Below the pieces are notes generated by a model. It saw only the letters and a list, made by a program, of their open reading frames with translations. It searched no databases and was not told the origin of the DNA. 64,000 nucleotides of DNA, taken from NCBI GenBank assembly GCA_000702025.1, contig JNKJ01000016.1:1-64000 (forward strand). Reading direction: 5' to 3'. Each line of letters begins with the position of its first letter. Position 1 is the stretch's first letter. The DNA is from Blautia schinkii DSM 10518. Its GTDB lineage: Bacteria > Bacillota > Clostridia > Lachnospirales > Lachnospiraceae. The translations under genes were made by a program, and so were the position numbers. This document shows, piece by piece, positions 1 to 7,457 of this stretch.

Positions 1-301
1 ATACATCTGGCCCATATCCAAGGAAACACCTGAAGACACCTGGGAAGGGCTTCGGCCATTTCAAGGTTCGAGCTATCTACGATTCAACTATGTTGGCACA
101 GATACCTGTGATCCACGCAATTAGACGGTAGAGCTCACGGCGAACCATTGTCCTGTCGGTAACCAATCCACGTATATCAGAGTGGTCAATGCCGGGAACT
201 GATACCCCGAAGCTCTTTCCAGATGTCTTCAGGAACAAATAAACAAAAAAGTTTGTGGTGATTTTCTGCAATTTACTCTTGACAAAAGTCATTACATATC
301 A
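1..301. other. unassigned sequence abutting a truncated repeat
   Basis: I recognise no gene here. A 71-codon open frame on the minus strand (77-292) has no convincing ribosome binding site and resembles no family I know. The stretch ends exactly where homology to the structured element begins (302), in the middle of that element's core. It could therefore be the right end of something inserted into the element, whose other half would lie left of the window. That is inference from the junction only. Confidence 0.3.
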
Positions 302-392
302 GTTGAAGGGAAGCGAGCATCAGCCAGACACGGATAACGCCTCCCCCGGCCCCAAAGTTCCTACTCCTCACCGTTCAACACCTTTCCGGGAC
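302..392 (+). repeat. 3' part of structured palindromic element (copy C)
   Basis: This stretch matches the 3' portion of the elements at 49417-49664 and 50261-50506. It has the core segment GTTGAAGGGAAGCG, then a GC-rich 3' arm ending CTCACC, then the conserved flank GTTCAACAC...CCGGGAC. The arm sequence differs from both other copies, as theirs differ from each other. The matching 5' arm and inner helices are absent, so this copy is truncated or interrupted at about 301. Confidence 0.75.
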
Positions 393-401
393 ACATGAAA
401 T

Positions 402-448
402 TCCGGCCTGACGGATTCCACCGCCGAAGCGGTGTCCATCAGGCCGGA
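402..448 (-). terminator. hairpin downstream of hflC
   Basis: A 10-bp outer stem (TCCGGCCTGA / TCAGGCCGGA) encloses a 6-bp inner stem (CACCGC / GCGGTG) closed by a four-base loop. It lies 36 bp past the hflC stop and is the likely end of the hflKC transcript. The U-rich tail is better on the plus strand (TTTT) than on the minus strand, so efficiency in the hflC direction is uncertain. Confidence 0.55.
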
Positions 449-483
449 TTTTGTGTCACATGATTTTAGTAGTTGCAATAATT

Positions 484-1353
484 TTAAGATTCCCCTTCAA
501 AAATCCTGGCAATCGGAGAGTCCGGGGAAAGGATTACAGTCTTATCCCCGCCTTTCATAGAATTTTTCAAAGCATCAAGACTTCTCACAAAGGAGTAAAA
601 CTCGCTCCGCCCCTCTTCTCCGTATGCCTGGGCCAGAATTTTCATGTACTCCTGCTCGCCCTCGGCTTTGAGAAGCTCTGCTTGCTTCTCAGCCTCGGAA
701 ATCTGGATGGCAATTTCTTTGTCCGTTGTATTTCGGATCACTTTTGCTTCAGAGCTTCCTTCTGCAGTGTAGGTGGCAGCGATGTTGTCACGTTCTGAAA
801 TCATCCGCTCATAAACGGCTTCTTTATTATCATCTGGAAGGTCCAGTTGTTTCGTCTCGAATACCAGCAGGGAGATACCGTACTGTTTCATATTATCGCC
901 GATAGAAGCCATCACCTTTTCCTGGAGCTCGCCGTCGCGGCTGGTGATCACTTCGTCCTGGGTCATGCTGCTGATTACGTTCTTGGTGGAGTTATAGACC
1001 GCTGTGTTGATCCTGCTCTCTCCGTTCTCGATAGAGGAATTTAAGGTTTGGGCAAATTTCAGAGGGTCCTCAATTCTCCAAAGTACGTAACTGTCGCTGA
1101 TCATGGTTTTTTTATCTTTTGTGATGACATCAGACGGTGACAAATCATAAAGCAATGTCTCCTTTGGCAGTGTGGCCGCAGTCTCCAAAAAAGGTACCTT
1201 AAGGCTGATACCCGGTGTACTGATCACCCGGTTTACCTTACCAAACTGGCGTATCAATTTGTATTCATTCTGTGCGGTCACTGTCACGGATACTGCCCCG
1301 GCAGCGACAAGAACAATCGCACCTATTAATATAAGAAGCTTTTTACTTTTCAT
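484..1353 (-). CDS. hflC: HflC-like SPFH/band-7 membrane protein
   Basis: This 289-residue protein has one N-terminal transmembrane segment (about residues 6-27) followed by an SPFH/band-7 domain and a charged helical C-terminal region rich in Glu, Ala and Lys, as in HflC. In characterised bacteria HflC pairs with HflK in a membrane complex that surrounds and restrains the FtsH protease. The ATG at 1353 is chosen because it stands 7 nt after GGAGG. A GTG one codon earlier is too close to that site. The start overlaps the hflK stop by one base (TGATG), indicating translational coupling. Whether FtsH is the partner here cannot be told from the window. Confidence 0.88.
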   Translation of the reverse strand: MKSKKLLILIGAIVLVAAGAVSVTVTAQNEYKLIRQFGKVNRVISTPGISLKVPFLETAATLPKETLLYDLSPSDVITKDKKTMISDSYVLWRIEDPLKFAQTLNSSIENGESRINTAVYNSTKNVISSMTQDEVITSRDGELQEKVMASIGDNMKQYGISLLVFETKQLDLPDDNKEAVYERMISERDNIAATYTAEGSSEAKVIRNTTDKEIAIQISEAEKQAELLKAEGEQEYMKILAQAYGEEGRSEFYSFVRSLDALKNSMKGGDKTVILSPDSPIARIFEGES

Positions 1354-2477
1354 CACTGCACCTCCTCGCTGCTGTTGTAATTGTCAGACTGACTTCCTGA
1401 TATGCCTGCCGCAGCATATCCATCCTGCGCAGATTGGCCCTGCATATTTTGTCCTTCTGTGCTTTGGCCTTGAGCATTTTGTCCCTGTACATTCTGGCCC
1501 TGGGAATTGGTATCTCCGCCGTAAACCTCATTAAATTTATCTAGTGGCAACATCTTCTGTACGCCGTCCCCGTTGTCGATAATGATTTTCAAATCCGGCA
1601 GCACGGCTTCCATGGCCTCGTAAAACATACGCTGCTTGGTAACTGCAGGATTCTTGCTGTACTCTTCGTACATGGCATTGAACCGCGCTACCTCTGCTTC
1701 TGCCTCATTGATGCGGACCTGTTTGGAAGCCTCAGCATCCTGGATGATCTGGTCAGCTTTTGCCTCTGCCTCGGGCAGCTTCTCATTGCGGTACTTGTTG
1801 GCATTATTCAGCGCTGTCTCTTTTCCCTGTTTCGCTGTTTCCACGCTCTTAAACGCGCGCATAACCTCTTGGGTAGGCGGCTCGGAATCCTGGATTGTAA
1901 TGTTCACAAGCTGGATACCGATATCCTGCTCTTCTATTTTTCGCAGGATCATTTCCTTGATTTTTCCCTGAATCTCGCTTTTTCCGGTGGTAAGCACATC
2001 GTCAACTGTGTAGCTTGCAATCACCGTTCTGATGCTGCTCTGGGAAATATTTTTGAGAATATCCTCTGGTCTGCGGGTCGAATACAGATACTTCACCGGA
2101 TCCGCAATCCTGTACTCCACAAAGAAATCCACATTTATAAAATTGTAATCCGAGGTGATCATAATGCCTTCATTTTCCACCGTGTTGTTGTTGTCTACAC
2201 TGTATCCGATAGGAAAGCCCTGGATGGTTGTGTTTACCTTATAAACCTTCTGGATGAAAGGAATTTTAAAATGAAGGCCCGTTTCTGTCACTGATTTCGG
2301 CACTCCGAATGTAGAAAGCACTGCCTGCTCCTGTTCCTGAATCTGATAGGTGGCATCTCCTGCCAGCAGAGCCACCACTGCCAATCCGGCAACACCGATC
2401 ACAATACGTTTAAAGTGCTTGCCAGGCTTGGGTATTTTGCCAAATGGATTGTTCCTGTTTTGATTAAATTCGTCCAC
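1353..2477 (-). CDS. hflK: HflK-like SPFH/band-7 membrane protein
   Basis: This 374-residue protein has an N-terminal cytosolic stretch containing NPFGK, one transmembrane helix (about residues 25-45), an SPFH domain, a long helical region (EAEAEVARFN) and a Gln/Asn/Gly-rich C-terminal tail of repeated QGQN/EGQN units that is probably disordered. The start is taken as GTG at 2477 because AGGAGG stands 6 nt upstream; the longer open frame to 2516 would place that ribosome binding site inside the gene. It is the first gene of a two-gene operon with hflC. The leader carries a terminator and a riboswitch-like aptamer (2569-2727), so expression is probably metal-responsive. Confidence 0.87.
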   Translation of the reverse strand: MDEFNQNRNNPFGKIPKPGKHFKRIVIGVAGLAVVALLAGDATYQIQEQEQAVLSTFGVPKSVTETGLHFKIPFIQKVYKVNTTIQGFPIGYSVDNNNTVENEGIMITSDYNFINVDFFVEYRIADPVKYLYSTRRPEDILKNISQSSIRTVIASYTVDDVLTTGKSEIQGKIKEMILRKIEEQDIGIQLVNITIQDSEPPTQEVMRAFKSVETAKQGKETALNNANKYRNEKLPEAEAKADQIIQDAEASKQVRINEAEAEVARFNAMYEEYSKNPAVTKQRMFYEAMEAVLPDLKIIIDNGDGVQKMLPLDKFNEVYGGDTNSQGQNVQGQNAQGQSTEGQNMQGQSAQDGYAAAGISGSQSDNYNSSEEVQ

Positions 2478-2568
2478 TGTTATCCTCCTTCTTTTACAAG
2501 GGAAGCCTTCCTCCATGGCGGAAGGCCGCCCAGTTTGCAGATTTTTGAACTCTCATAAAGAAAAGAAA

Positions 2569-2617
2569 AAGACTTTCGTTTCAGACAGATTATTACATGT
2601 CTCAAAACAAAAGTCTT
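2569..2617 (-). terminator. intrinsic terminator in hflK leader (expression platform)
   Basis: On the minus strand a long imperfect stem (AAGACTTT...AAAGTCTT outside, AGACA/TGTCT inside, 10-nt loop) is followed by TTTTTCTTTTC. It lies about 90 bp before the hflK start and after a good promoter, so it can only attenuate this operon. Its ascending arm contains the 3' strand of the aptamer's closing helix. Terminator and aptamer are therefore mutually exclusive. Confidence 0.8.
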
Positions 2618-2727
2618 GCTGATTATTCATATTGCGGGTATCTCCTACCGTTCTGACGCATATATGTACCATTTCACCGAAAAACGATTCTTGTCTGCCG
2701 GGTCATGGCCGCTACTCCCTTTTCTTT
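2608..2727 (-). promoter_or_regulatory. candidate yybP-ykoY (Mn2+) riboswitch aptamer
   Basis: The minus-strand leader has the two signature segments of the yybP-ykoY family: AAAAGGGAGTAGC at its 5' side (2711-2723) and GCAAGACTTTTG at its 3' side (2608-2619). The closing helix pairs AAAAG with CTTTT. Family members bind Mn2+ and usually activate expression by blocking a terminator. The layout here fits, because the 3' strand is shared with the terminator at 2569-2617. The intervening hairpins are not checked against the covariance model. The downstream gene, hflK, is not among the targets I know for this class. Confidence 0.7.
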
Positions 2728-2734
2728 GAAAAAG

Positions 2735-2763
2735 ATTGTAGCATATCCCTCGTCAAAAAGCAA
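2735..2763 (-). promoter_or_regulatory. promoter of hflKC
   Basis: Minus-strand TTGCTT (2758-2763), 17-bp spacer, TACAAT (2735-2740). Transcription would begin near 2728, immediately before the riboswitch-like aptamer. Confidence 0.65.
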
Positions 2764-2912
2764 GCAATTTCGTGGAAATTTGCACTTATTTTCAGAATTC
2801 GGATGAGTTTCTTCCTATTGTATTGTATATCTTTATACATTTTGGTCAGTGAAATTTTCTGTGGTATAATAATCAAAACCGTGTTTGCAACAAATGAAGC
2901 AAATTTCAGTAT

Positions 2913-2941
2913 TTGACAATTAATCAATTGTTTGCTATTAT
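2913..2941 (+). promoter_or_regulatory. promoter of antitoxin RNA 1
   Basis: TTGACA (2913-2918), 17-bp spacer, TATTAT (2936-2941). It is near-consensus and drives transcription toward, and antisense to the 3' end of, the small toxin gene at 3031-3123. Confidence 0.75.
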
Positions 2942-2947
2942 AGAAAT

Positions 2948-3040
2948 ATAGAAAAGGTACTGCCGATAGACGGTTAGTCCTAATTATGGATTACTAGAAA
3001 AAGTAACCGCACACTTTGGGAGAGGGGCGGTTACTTTTTT
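2948..3040 (+). ncRNA. type I antitoxin RNA (copy 1)
   Basis: This is a predicted approximately 90-nt RNA from the promoter at 2913. It ends in the hairpin GTAACCGC...GCGGTTAC followed by TTTTTT (2998-3040). The terminator overlaps the last codons and stop of the convergent toxin gene, so RNA and toxin mRNA are complementary at their 3' ends, as in type I loci of the TxpA/Fst sort. No open frame with a ribosome binding site is seen. Its 5' part (2956-2980) recurs, in the same sense, in the toxin mRNA leader. Confidence 0.7.
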
Positions 3041-3123
3041 GTATGATCTATATATGCTATCAATATTGCAACAACAATACTGATTATCATCAATATGATG
3101 TAGAGCATCTCAAAATCACTCAT
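3031..3123 (-). CDS. small hydrophobic type I toxin (Hol-Tox/TxpA-like)
   Basis: This 30-residue peptide has an acidic start (MSDFEML), a single run of Ile/Leu/Val/Met forming one membrane helix (about residues 7-25) and a basic tail (DHTKK). Such peptides of the holin-like toxin group insert in the membrane and are toxic when overproduced. GGAGGG stands 8-9 nt upstream of the ATG. A minus-strand promoter lies at 3238-3266, giving a leader of about 110 nt. The convergent RNA at 2948-3040 overlaps the 3' end. Identification rests on size, composition and arrangement; toxicity is inferred. Confidence 0.78.
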   Translation of the reverse strand: MSDFEMLYIILMIISIVVAILIAYIDHTKK

Positions 3124-3197
3124 AAAGCATGCCCTCCTTTTCTAGATTTCCCAAAGGGATTTCTATGTAATCAGAGAGTCACAGTCTCTCTGCTGGA

Positions 3198-3230
3198 GGA
3201 CTAACCGCCTACCGTTTTTCTGGCAGTACC
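3198..3230. repeat. inverted copy of antitoxin 5' motif in toxin leader
   Basis: The reverse complement of this stretch begins GGTACTGCC and ends GGTTAGTCC, the same two blocks, in the same order, as antitoxin RNA positions 2956-2980. Both convergent transcripts thus carry the same sense sequence near their 5' ends. It cannot give antisense pairing by itself and may define a shared fold or processing signal. Confidence 0.65.
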
Positions 3231-3237
3231 CAATATT

Positions 3238-3266
3238 ATTTTATCAAAATCACTATACACTAGCAA
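3238..3266 (-). promoter_or_regulatory. promoter of toxin mRNA
   Basis: Minus-strand TTGCTA (3261-3266), 17-bp spacer, TAAAAT (3238-3243), placed upstream of the toxin leader. Confidence 0.55.
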
Positions 3267-3298
3267 GCACAAAATGTTCTATTTTAATTTTTTTACAT

Positions 3299-3327
3299 TT
3301 GACGAATATTCCTTTGATTGGTATAAT
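3299..3327 (+). promoter_or_regulatory. promoter of antitoxin RNA 2
   Basis: TTGACG (3299-3304), 17-bp spacer, TATAAT (3322-3327). It is an even stronger match than that of copy 1 and drives the orphan antitoxin RNA. Confidence 0.75.
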
Positions 3328-3333
3328 AATCAC

Positions 3334-3424
3334 ATAAAAAGGTGCTGCCGATAGATGGCTAGTCCTGATTATGATTGGTTTAAAAAAGTAACCGCACACT
3401 TTGGGAGAGGGCGGTTACTTTTTT
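3334..3424 (+). ncRNA. type I antitoxin RNA (copy 2, orphan)
   Basis: This is homologous to copy 1. It shares GGTGCTGCCGATAGATGG near the 5' end and an almost identical terminator GTAACCGC...GCGGTTAC with T-run (3382-3424). Promoter and terminator are intact although the partner toxin is reduced to about ten codons, so the RNA is probably still made. It could act in trans on the copy 1 toxin mRNA through the near-identical terminator region. Confidence 0.65.
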
Positions 3425-3450
3425 GTATGTTCTATATATGCAATCAATTC
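3415..3450 (-). pseudogene. toxin remnant (C-terminal codons only)
   Basis: On the minus strand this stretch still encodes ELIAYIEHTKK and a stop, matching the tail ILIAYIDHTKK of the intact toxin. Upstream of it lies only nine bases and then the alpha-galactosidase stop codon. The toxin start, membrane helix and promoter are gone. Confidence 0.75.
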
Positions 3451-3459
3451 TGTGCTATA

Positions 3460-5559
3460 TCACGTTGTCAGATATACCGCCACGGCTTCATCCTCCCGTA
3501 AATCGCGGAAGCTAATCCCACCATCATTCAGTACAATATCCTTCTCCCCGTCGCTATACACATTTTCTATTCCTCCGGGACATCCCGGCGGAAGCTGAAT
3601 TCTGATTTCCTCCGGCACCTCGCCGTGGAAGGTATGTACCAGCATATAAGCCTCCCCGTTGTCCCCCACACGGACAATCCCCTGCCAGCCTCTTGGGTGA
3701 CGAATGCTTTTTACTTTGGGACCGAAGCGGTATGTCTGCCCTGCTTTTATAATCGGGGCAATTTCTTTATAAAATGCAATTCCTCGGTCAAGCAGCTCCC
3801 ACTGTTTGTCGTCAAGCTCCCACACATCCCCGGAAATACACATCCTTCCAAGGAAAGTAGCAGCCACGGAGTAGGCTATTCGCTTCAAAGTATCTGCCTT
3901 ACGGATAACCGCCCAGATCTGGCTCTGGCGAGGAAGAACAGCACGGTGGAGATTTGCCGCGATAATGGGGATTTCCGCACATTCATGCGCATCGGAAAAG
4001 GAAGCCATGCTGGTAAGGGCCATATAACCAGGTTCCAGTCGATGGCCGCCGGAAGCACAATTTTCCAACACAATCCCGGGTAACTCTTTCTTGACTTTTT
4101 CTACAAACTGCCGGGCAGCCTCCATATTTCTCCGCAGCCCCTCGCCAATCGATTCACAGCCGTCGCACCCAAGGCCAATCGTATCGTTATAGTCCATTTT
4201 CATGTACTCAAAGCCATATTTTTTCAACGTGCCGATTACACGGTCTGTAAGATAATCCTGTACCCACGGGTCATTCATATCCCAGAACCTGCGCCTGGTA
4301 GTAGTAAGCACCTCCCCGTCCAGATGAAGCAAATGCTCTGTCTCCTGATATGCCTGTGAAGCGCTGCCCACATTCTCTATTTCAAACCAAATCCCCGGCT
4401 TAAGACCTGCATCGCGGATTGCCTGTACTGTCTTTTCCAATCCTTCTGGAAACAGCTCCTTAGATACCAGATAATCTCCCATGCTGATATCCCAGGGCAC
4501 GCCGTCTTCCTTAAACCAACCGCAGTCAATGACAAAATAGGTGAATCCTTTTCCCTTGATTTTCTCCAGGATCGTGCAGATATTTTCATGTGAAGGACAT
4601 CCCCAGGTGGTGCAGTATTCGTTGAAAACGATGGGTAGCTCCTGCTCACAGGCAGGCCCGGCATCAACTGCTTCCTGTCCTGCATCTACAAGCCTTCTGG
4701 TAAACACATCCAGCGAATCCGCACATGCTGTACTTACAATGGCCTCCGGTGTAGTAAAGCTCTCGCCGGGCGCTATCGTTTTCATCCAATGTCCCAATTC
4801 ACGGTCAGCAAGGCCTGCGCTTATGGCGATATTTTCGTCCTCACGATAGATTTCCATCTGCCAGGATGCGTTATGGGCAAGCTGCATCCCCCAGAAAACA
4901 TGATTTTTCATATCCTCCATGGCCAAGAAGGGAAAATAATTGTTTACAGGCAGACTTCCGGCCTGGCCGAAGCGCTCGCAGCGGATGGACTCCATGTTCC
5001 AGGAAGTATCAAGCTGCAGCTCCTCCATGGTCTGTGAAAGCAGATTTCCTTCCTGGCTCCAGCGGCTCTGCAGACGGTGAGCACATATATTTTCACTGCA
5101 GTCACCCTCAAGATAGGGCGAAATTCCCTCCAATGAACAGCTCTCCAGCATTTCCAGCGTCACGGGCCTTGCGCTTTCGTTTAAGAAGGTACAGCAGATG
5201 CGCAGTACCTTTTCACCTTGCGTATAGGCCAATTTATGGGACACCAAATATCCGCGGGCATCGCGCATTTGAGTGGTCACTGTCACTGTATCACCCTGTG
5301 TGGTGCACTCCTGCTTCTCAAAGTGCAGGCGGGTGACGCTCTCTCCGTTTCGTAGGGTATTGCCCGGTGCATACGCACCCTTATACATATCTCCGGCCAG
5401 TTTTACCTGGACCAGACTATCCAAAGCAGCAGCCTTTTCAAGCTTCTCCGGGAGCGGAAGTGATGTTGGGTATAAAATCAGCCCCACTTGTTTTTCTTCA
5501 TTTGTCTCATACCGCACGGTTATGTCCGCAAACTGGTACTCTTTTAACACGCGCCTCAT
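3460..5559 (-). CDS. GH36-type alpha-galactosidase
   Basis: This 699-residue cytosolic protein hydrolyses terminal alpha-1,6-galactosyl bonds of raffinose-family sugars or melibiose. It has an N-terminal beta-sandwich (about 1-290), a TIM barrel with FVIDCGWF and LKPGIWFEIE, the nucleophile motif MKMDYND (Asp456) and the acid/base motif SFSDAHE (Asp523), with LENCASGGHR between them, then a C-terminal beta domain. There is no signal peptide, which fits import of intact oligosaccharide by the adjoining ABC transporter. The start is placed at ATG 5559 because AAAGGAG stands 6 nt upstream; an ATG eleven codons earlier lacks a site. It is the last gene of the operon. Confidence 0.88.
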   Translation of the reverse strand: MRRVLKEYQFADITVRYETNEEKQVGLILYPTSLPLPEKLEKAAALDSLVQVKLAGDMYKGAYAPGNTLRNGESVTRLHFEKQECTTQGDTVTVTTQMRDARGYLVSHKLAYTQGEKVLRICCTFLNESARPVTLEMLESCSLEGISPYLEGDCSENICAHRLQSRWSQEGNLLSQTMEELQLDTSWNMESIRCERFGQAGSLPVNNYFPFLAMEDMKNHVFWGMQLAHNASWQMEIYREDENIAISAGLADRELGHWMKTIAPGESFTTPEAIVSTACADSLDVFTRRLVDAGQEAVDAGPACEQELPIVFNEYCTTWGCPSHENICTILEKIKGKGFTYFVIDCGWFKEDGVPWDISMGDYLVSKELFPEGLEKTVQAIRDAGLKPGIWFEIENVGSASQAYQETEHLLHLDGEVLTTTRRRFWDMNDPWVQDYLTDRVIGTLKKYGFEYMKMDYNDTIGLGCDGCESIGEGLRRNMEAARQFVEKVKKELPGIVLENCASGGHRLEPGYMALTSMASFSDAHECAEIPIIAANLHRAVLPRQSQIWAVIRKADTLKRIAYSVAATFLGRMCISGDVWELDDKQWELLDRGIAFYKEIAPIIKAGQTYRFGPKVKSIRHPRGWQGIVRVGDNGEAYMLVHTFHGEVPEEIRIQLPPGCPGGIENVYSDGEKDIVLNDGGISFRDLREDEAVAVYLTT

Positions 5560-5596
5560 ACTGTACTCCTTTCGTATGTTTGATTCTCTCATTCGC

Positions 5597-6463
5597 TTAA
5601 CCCTTCACAGCTCCGACTGTCATACCCTTGATGAAATATTTCTGCAAGGACAAAAACAGGACGGCTATAGGCAGCACCGACACTACGATGGCAGCCATTG
5701 CCGTTGTGTAGTCGCTTGTCTGGGCCGAAAACAGGGACTGAATCGCTACCGTCAGTGTTTTGAGCTGCTTTTTGCTCACATAAAGGCTTGCCAGCAGATA
5801 GTCGTTCCAAATCTGGAAAGCCTGCATAATGATGAGTGTAGCCATAGCCGGCTTAAGCAGCGGCAGCACGATTCTGAAATATGTCTGGAACACAGAGCAG
5901 CCGTCAATACGGGCCGACTCCTCCAGCTCCAAAGGTACGGTGCTCATAAAACTCGTCATGAGAAATACGCCAAAAGATATCCCTGTAGCCACATACATTA
6001 ATATAATACCATATCTGGTGTTCGTCAGATGCATTTTATATCCGATTGTATAAATCGGCAGGAATAAAGCCTGATAAGGAATCAGAATACCAACAATAAA
6101 ATAAATGTACGCAAATTTAAAAAACTTCCTATGGCACCTTGCAATAGCCCAGGCCGTAGTCCCACAGAGGATAGCAAGTACCAGTACACTTACCGCCGTG
6201 TAGAACAGAGTGTTCAAAAATGTAGCTTTCATATTTAGCTTCTGGAATGCTTTCACATAATTGTCCAGGTTAAAGGACTTTGGCAGAGCCAGTGGACTTC
6301 CCAAATATAATTCCTTTTTAGACTTAAAGGAGTAATTGATGATAATAAAAATCGGCGCTAAATAAATTATGGCACAAATGGTCATCACAATCTGCACAGC
6401 CAAGGTTCCTTTTGTATAAGGCTGCTTTACGACCTCTTCCTTCTGCTTCTTTTCTCTTGCCAT
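5597..6463 (-). CDS. sugar ABC transporter permease (MalG type)
   Basis: This 288-residue inner-membrane subunit has six predicted helices and the EAA loop LEESARIDGCSVFQTYF that docks the ATPase. It ends in the usual PxxxxFLxLQKYFIKGMTVGAVKG. The start ATG overlaps the stop of the upstream permease (TAATG), with AGGAGG 9 nt away inside that gene's end. No ATPase gene is present in the operon, so a shared MsmX-type ATPase encoded elsewhere is expected. The neighbouring GH36 enzyme implies alpha-galactosides as substrates. Confidence 0.88.
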   Translation of the reverse strand: MAREKKQKEEVVKQPYTKGTLAVQIVMTICAIIYLAPIFIIINYSFKSKKELYLGSPLALPKSFNLDNYVKAFQKLNMKATFLNTLFYTAVSVLVLAILCGTTAWAIARCHRKFFKFAYIYFIVGILIPYQALFLPIYTIGYKMHLTNTRYGIILMYVATGISFGVFLMTSFMSTVPLELEESARIDGCSVFQTYFRIVLPLLKPAMATLIIMQAFQIWNDYLLASLYVSKKQLKTLTVAIQSLFSAQTSDYTTAMAAIVVSVLPIAVLFLSLQKYFIKGMTVGAVKG

Positions 6464-7353
6464 TATGCCTGCACCTCCTTTTTCCGCAGTCCTTTTACCT
6501 GAATGACTGCCACCAGCAGCAGCGCCAGTACCAAGGTCACGGTCATCGCGGAGCCGTAACCGTACTGCCGTCCGTTAATGGCTGTTGTATACGTCTTATA
6601 GATTACAGATGTAGAAGCCCTTCCCGGGCCGCCCTTGGTAGAAGCGACCAATAAATCGTACACTTTCAGAGAACCGGTAGTGATTCCCACCACACAGATG
6701 GTGATTGCCGGTGCCAGCATAGGAATCGTCACATTAAAGAAACGATGGATTGCATTCGCGCCGTCCACCTTCGCGGCCTCATAAAGCTCTGACGGCACGG
6801 ACTGCAGCCCTGCCAGATAGATGAGCATCCAGTACCCCACCCACTGCCAGTTATTCGCAATAAGAAGACCGCCCAGAACTGTTTCTGCCTTGCCGAAAAG
6901 CAGAAAATTAAAATTCGTCCCCAGAAAATCATTTAATGCAGGCAGTACGTTTGAAAACATTTTCAGCCAGATAAAACCAACTACCACCGCACTGATCAAA
7001 CATGGCACAAAAAAAGCTGTACGGTAAAGCTTCTGCGCCCGGATACCGCTGTCCAGGGCAACCGCAAACAAAAGCGCCAACACATTCTGGATGATCGTGT
7101 TGCCAATGGTAAATTTAATAGTAAACCACCATGCATCCCGGAATTCGCTGTCCTTAAACAGCTTCACGTAATTTTCCAACCCGATAAAAATCTTTTCCGA
7201 AGACATCCCGTCCCAGCTGGTGAGCGAATAGCGGAAAGAAAGAAATAGGGGAACGATCAGACCGATGGTAAATATGATCATGCCCGGAAGAACCAGTATC
7301 AGGTACTGCCGCACCAATTTTTTCTCCATTCCCGACGTTTTTTGTCTCTTCAT
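6463..7353 (-). CDS. sugar ABC transporter permease (MalF type)
   Basis: This 296-residue permease partner of the MalG-type subunit has a cytosolic basic N-terminus, six predicted helices and the EAA motif YEAAKVDGANAIHRFF. It resembles the UgpA/MsmF group that handles oligosaccharides. GAGGAG lies a few bases before the ATG. About 100 bp separate it from the binding-protein gene, enough for differential stability of the binding-protein mRNA, which is usually needed in excess. Confidence 0.87.
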   Translation of the reverse strand: MKRQKTSGMEKKLVRQYLILVLPGMIIFTIGLIVPLFLSFRYSLTSWDGMSSEKIFIGLENYVKLFKDSEFRDAWWFTIKFTIGNTIIQNVLALLFAVALDSGIRAQKLYRTAFFVPCLISAVVVGFIWLKMFSNVLPALNDFLGTNFNFLLFGKAETVLGGLLIANNWQWVGYWMLIYLAGLQSVPSELYEAAKVDGANAIHRFFNVTIPMLAPAITICVVGITTGSLKVYDLLVASTKGGPGRASTSVIYKTYTTAINGRQYGYGSAMTVTLVLALLLVAVIQVKGLRKKEVQA

Positions 7354-7457
7354 AATGTCACTCTCCTCATAAAAAGCGAAGGAGAGATTTCTCTCTCCCG
7401 CTCATTCATTTACAGTAATGTCTGCTGCCGCACACATTTCAATTTAATTGTATATGC

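Noticed and set aside
77..292. 71-codon minus-strand frame as a transposase fragment
   Set aside because: No transposase motif can be named from it; kept only as unassigned sequence next to the broken repeat.
5273..6001. Plus-strand frame of 242 codons opposite alpha-galactosidase and permease
   Set aside because: Shadow of two genes with strong motifs on the other strand.
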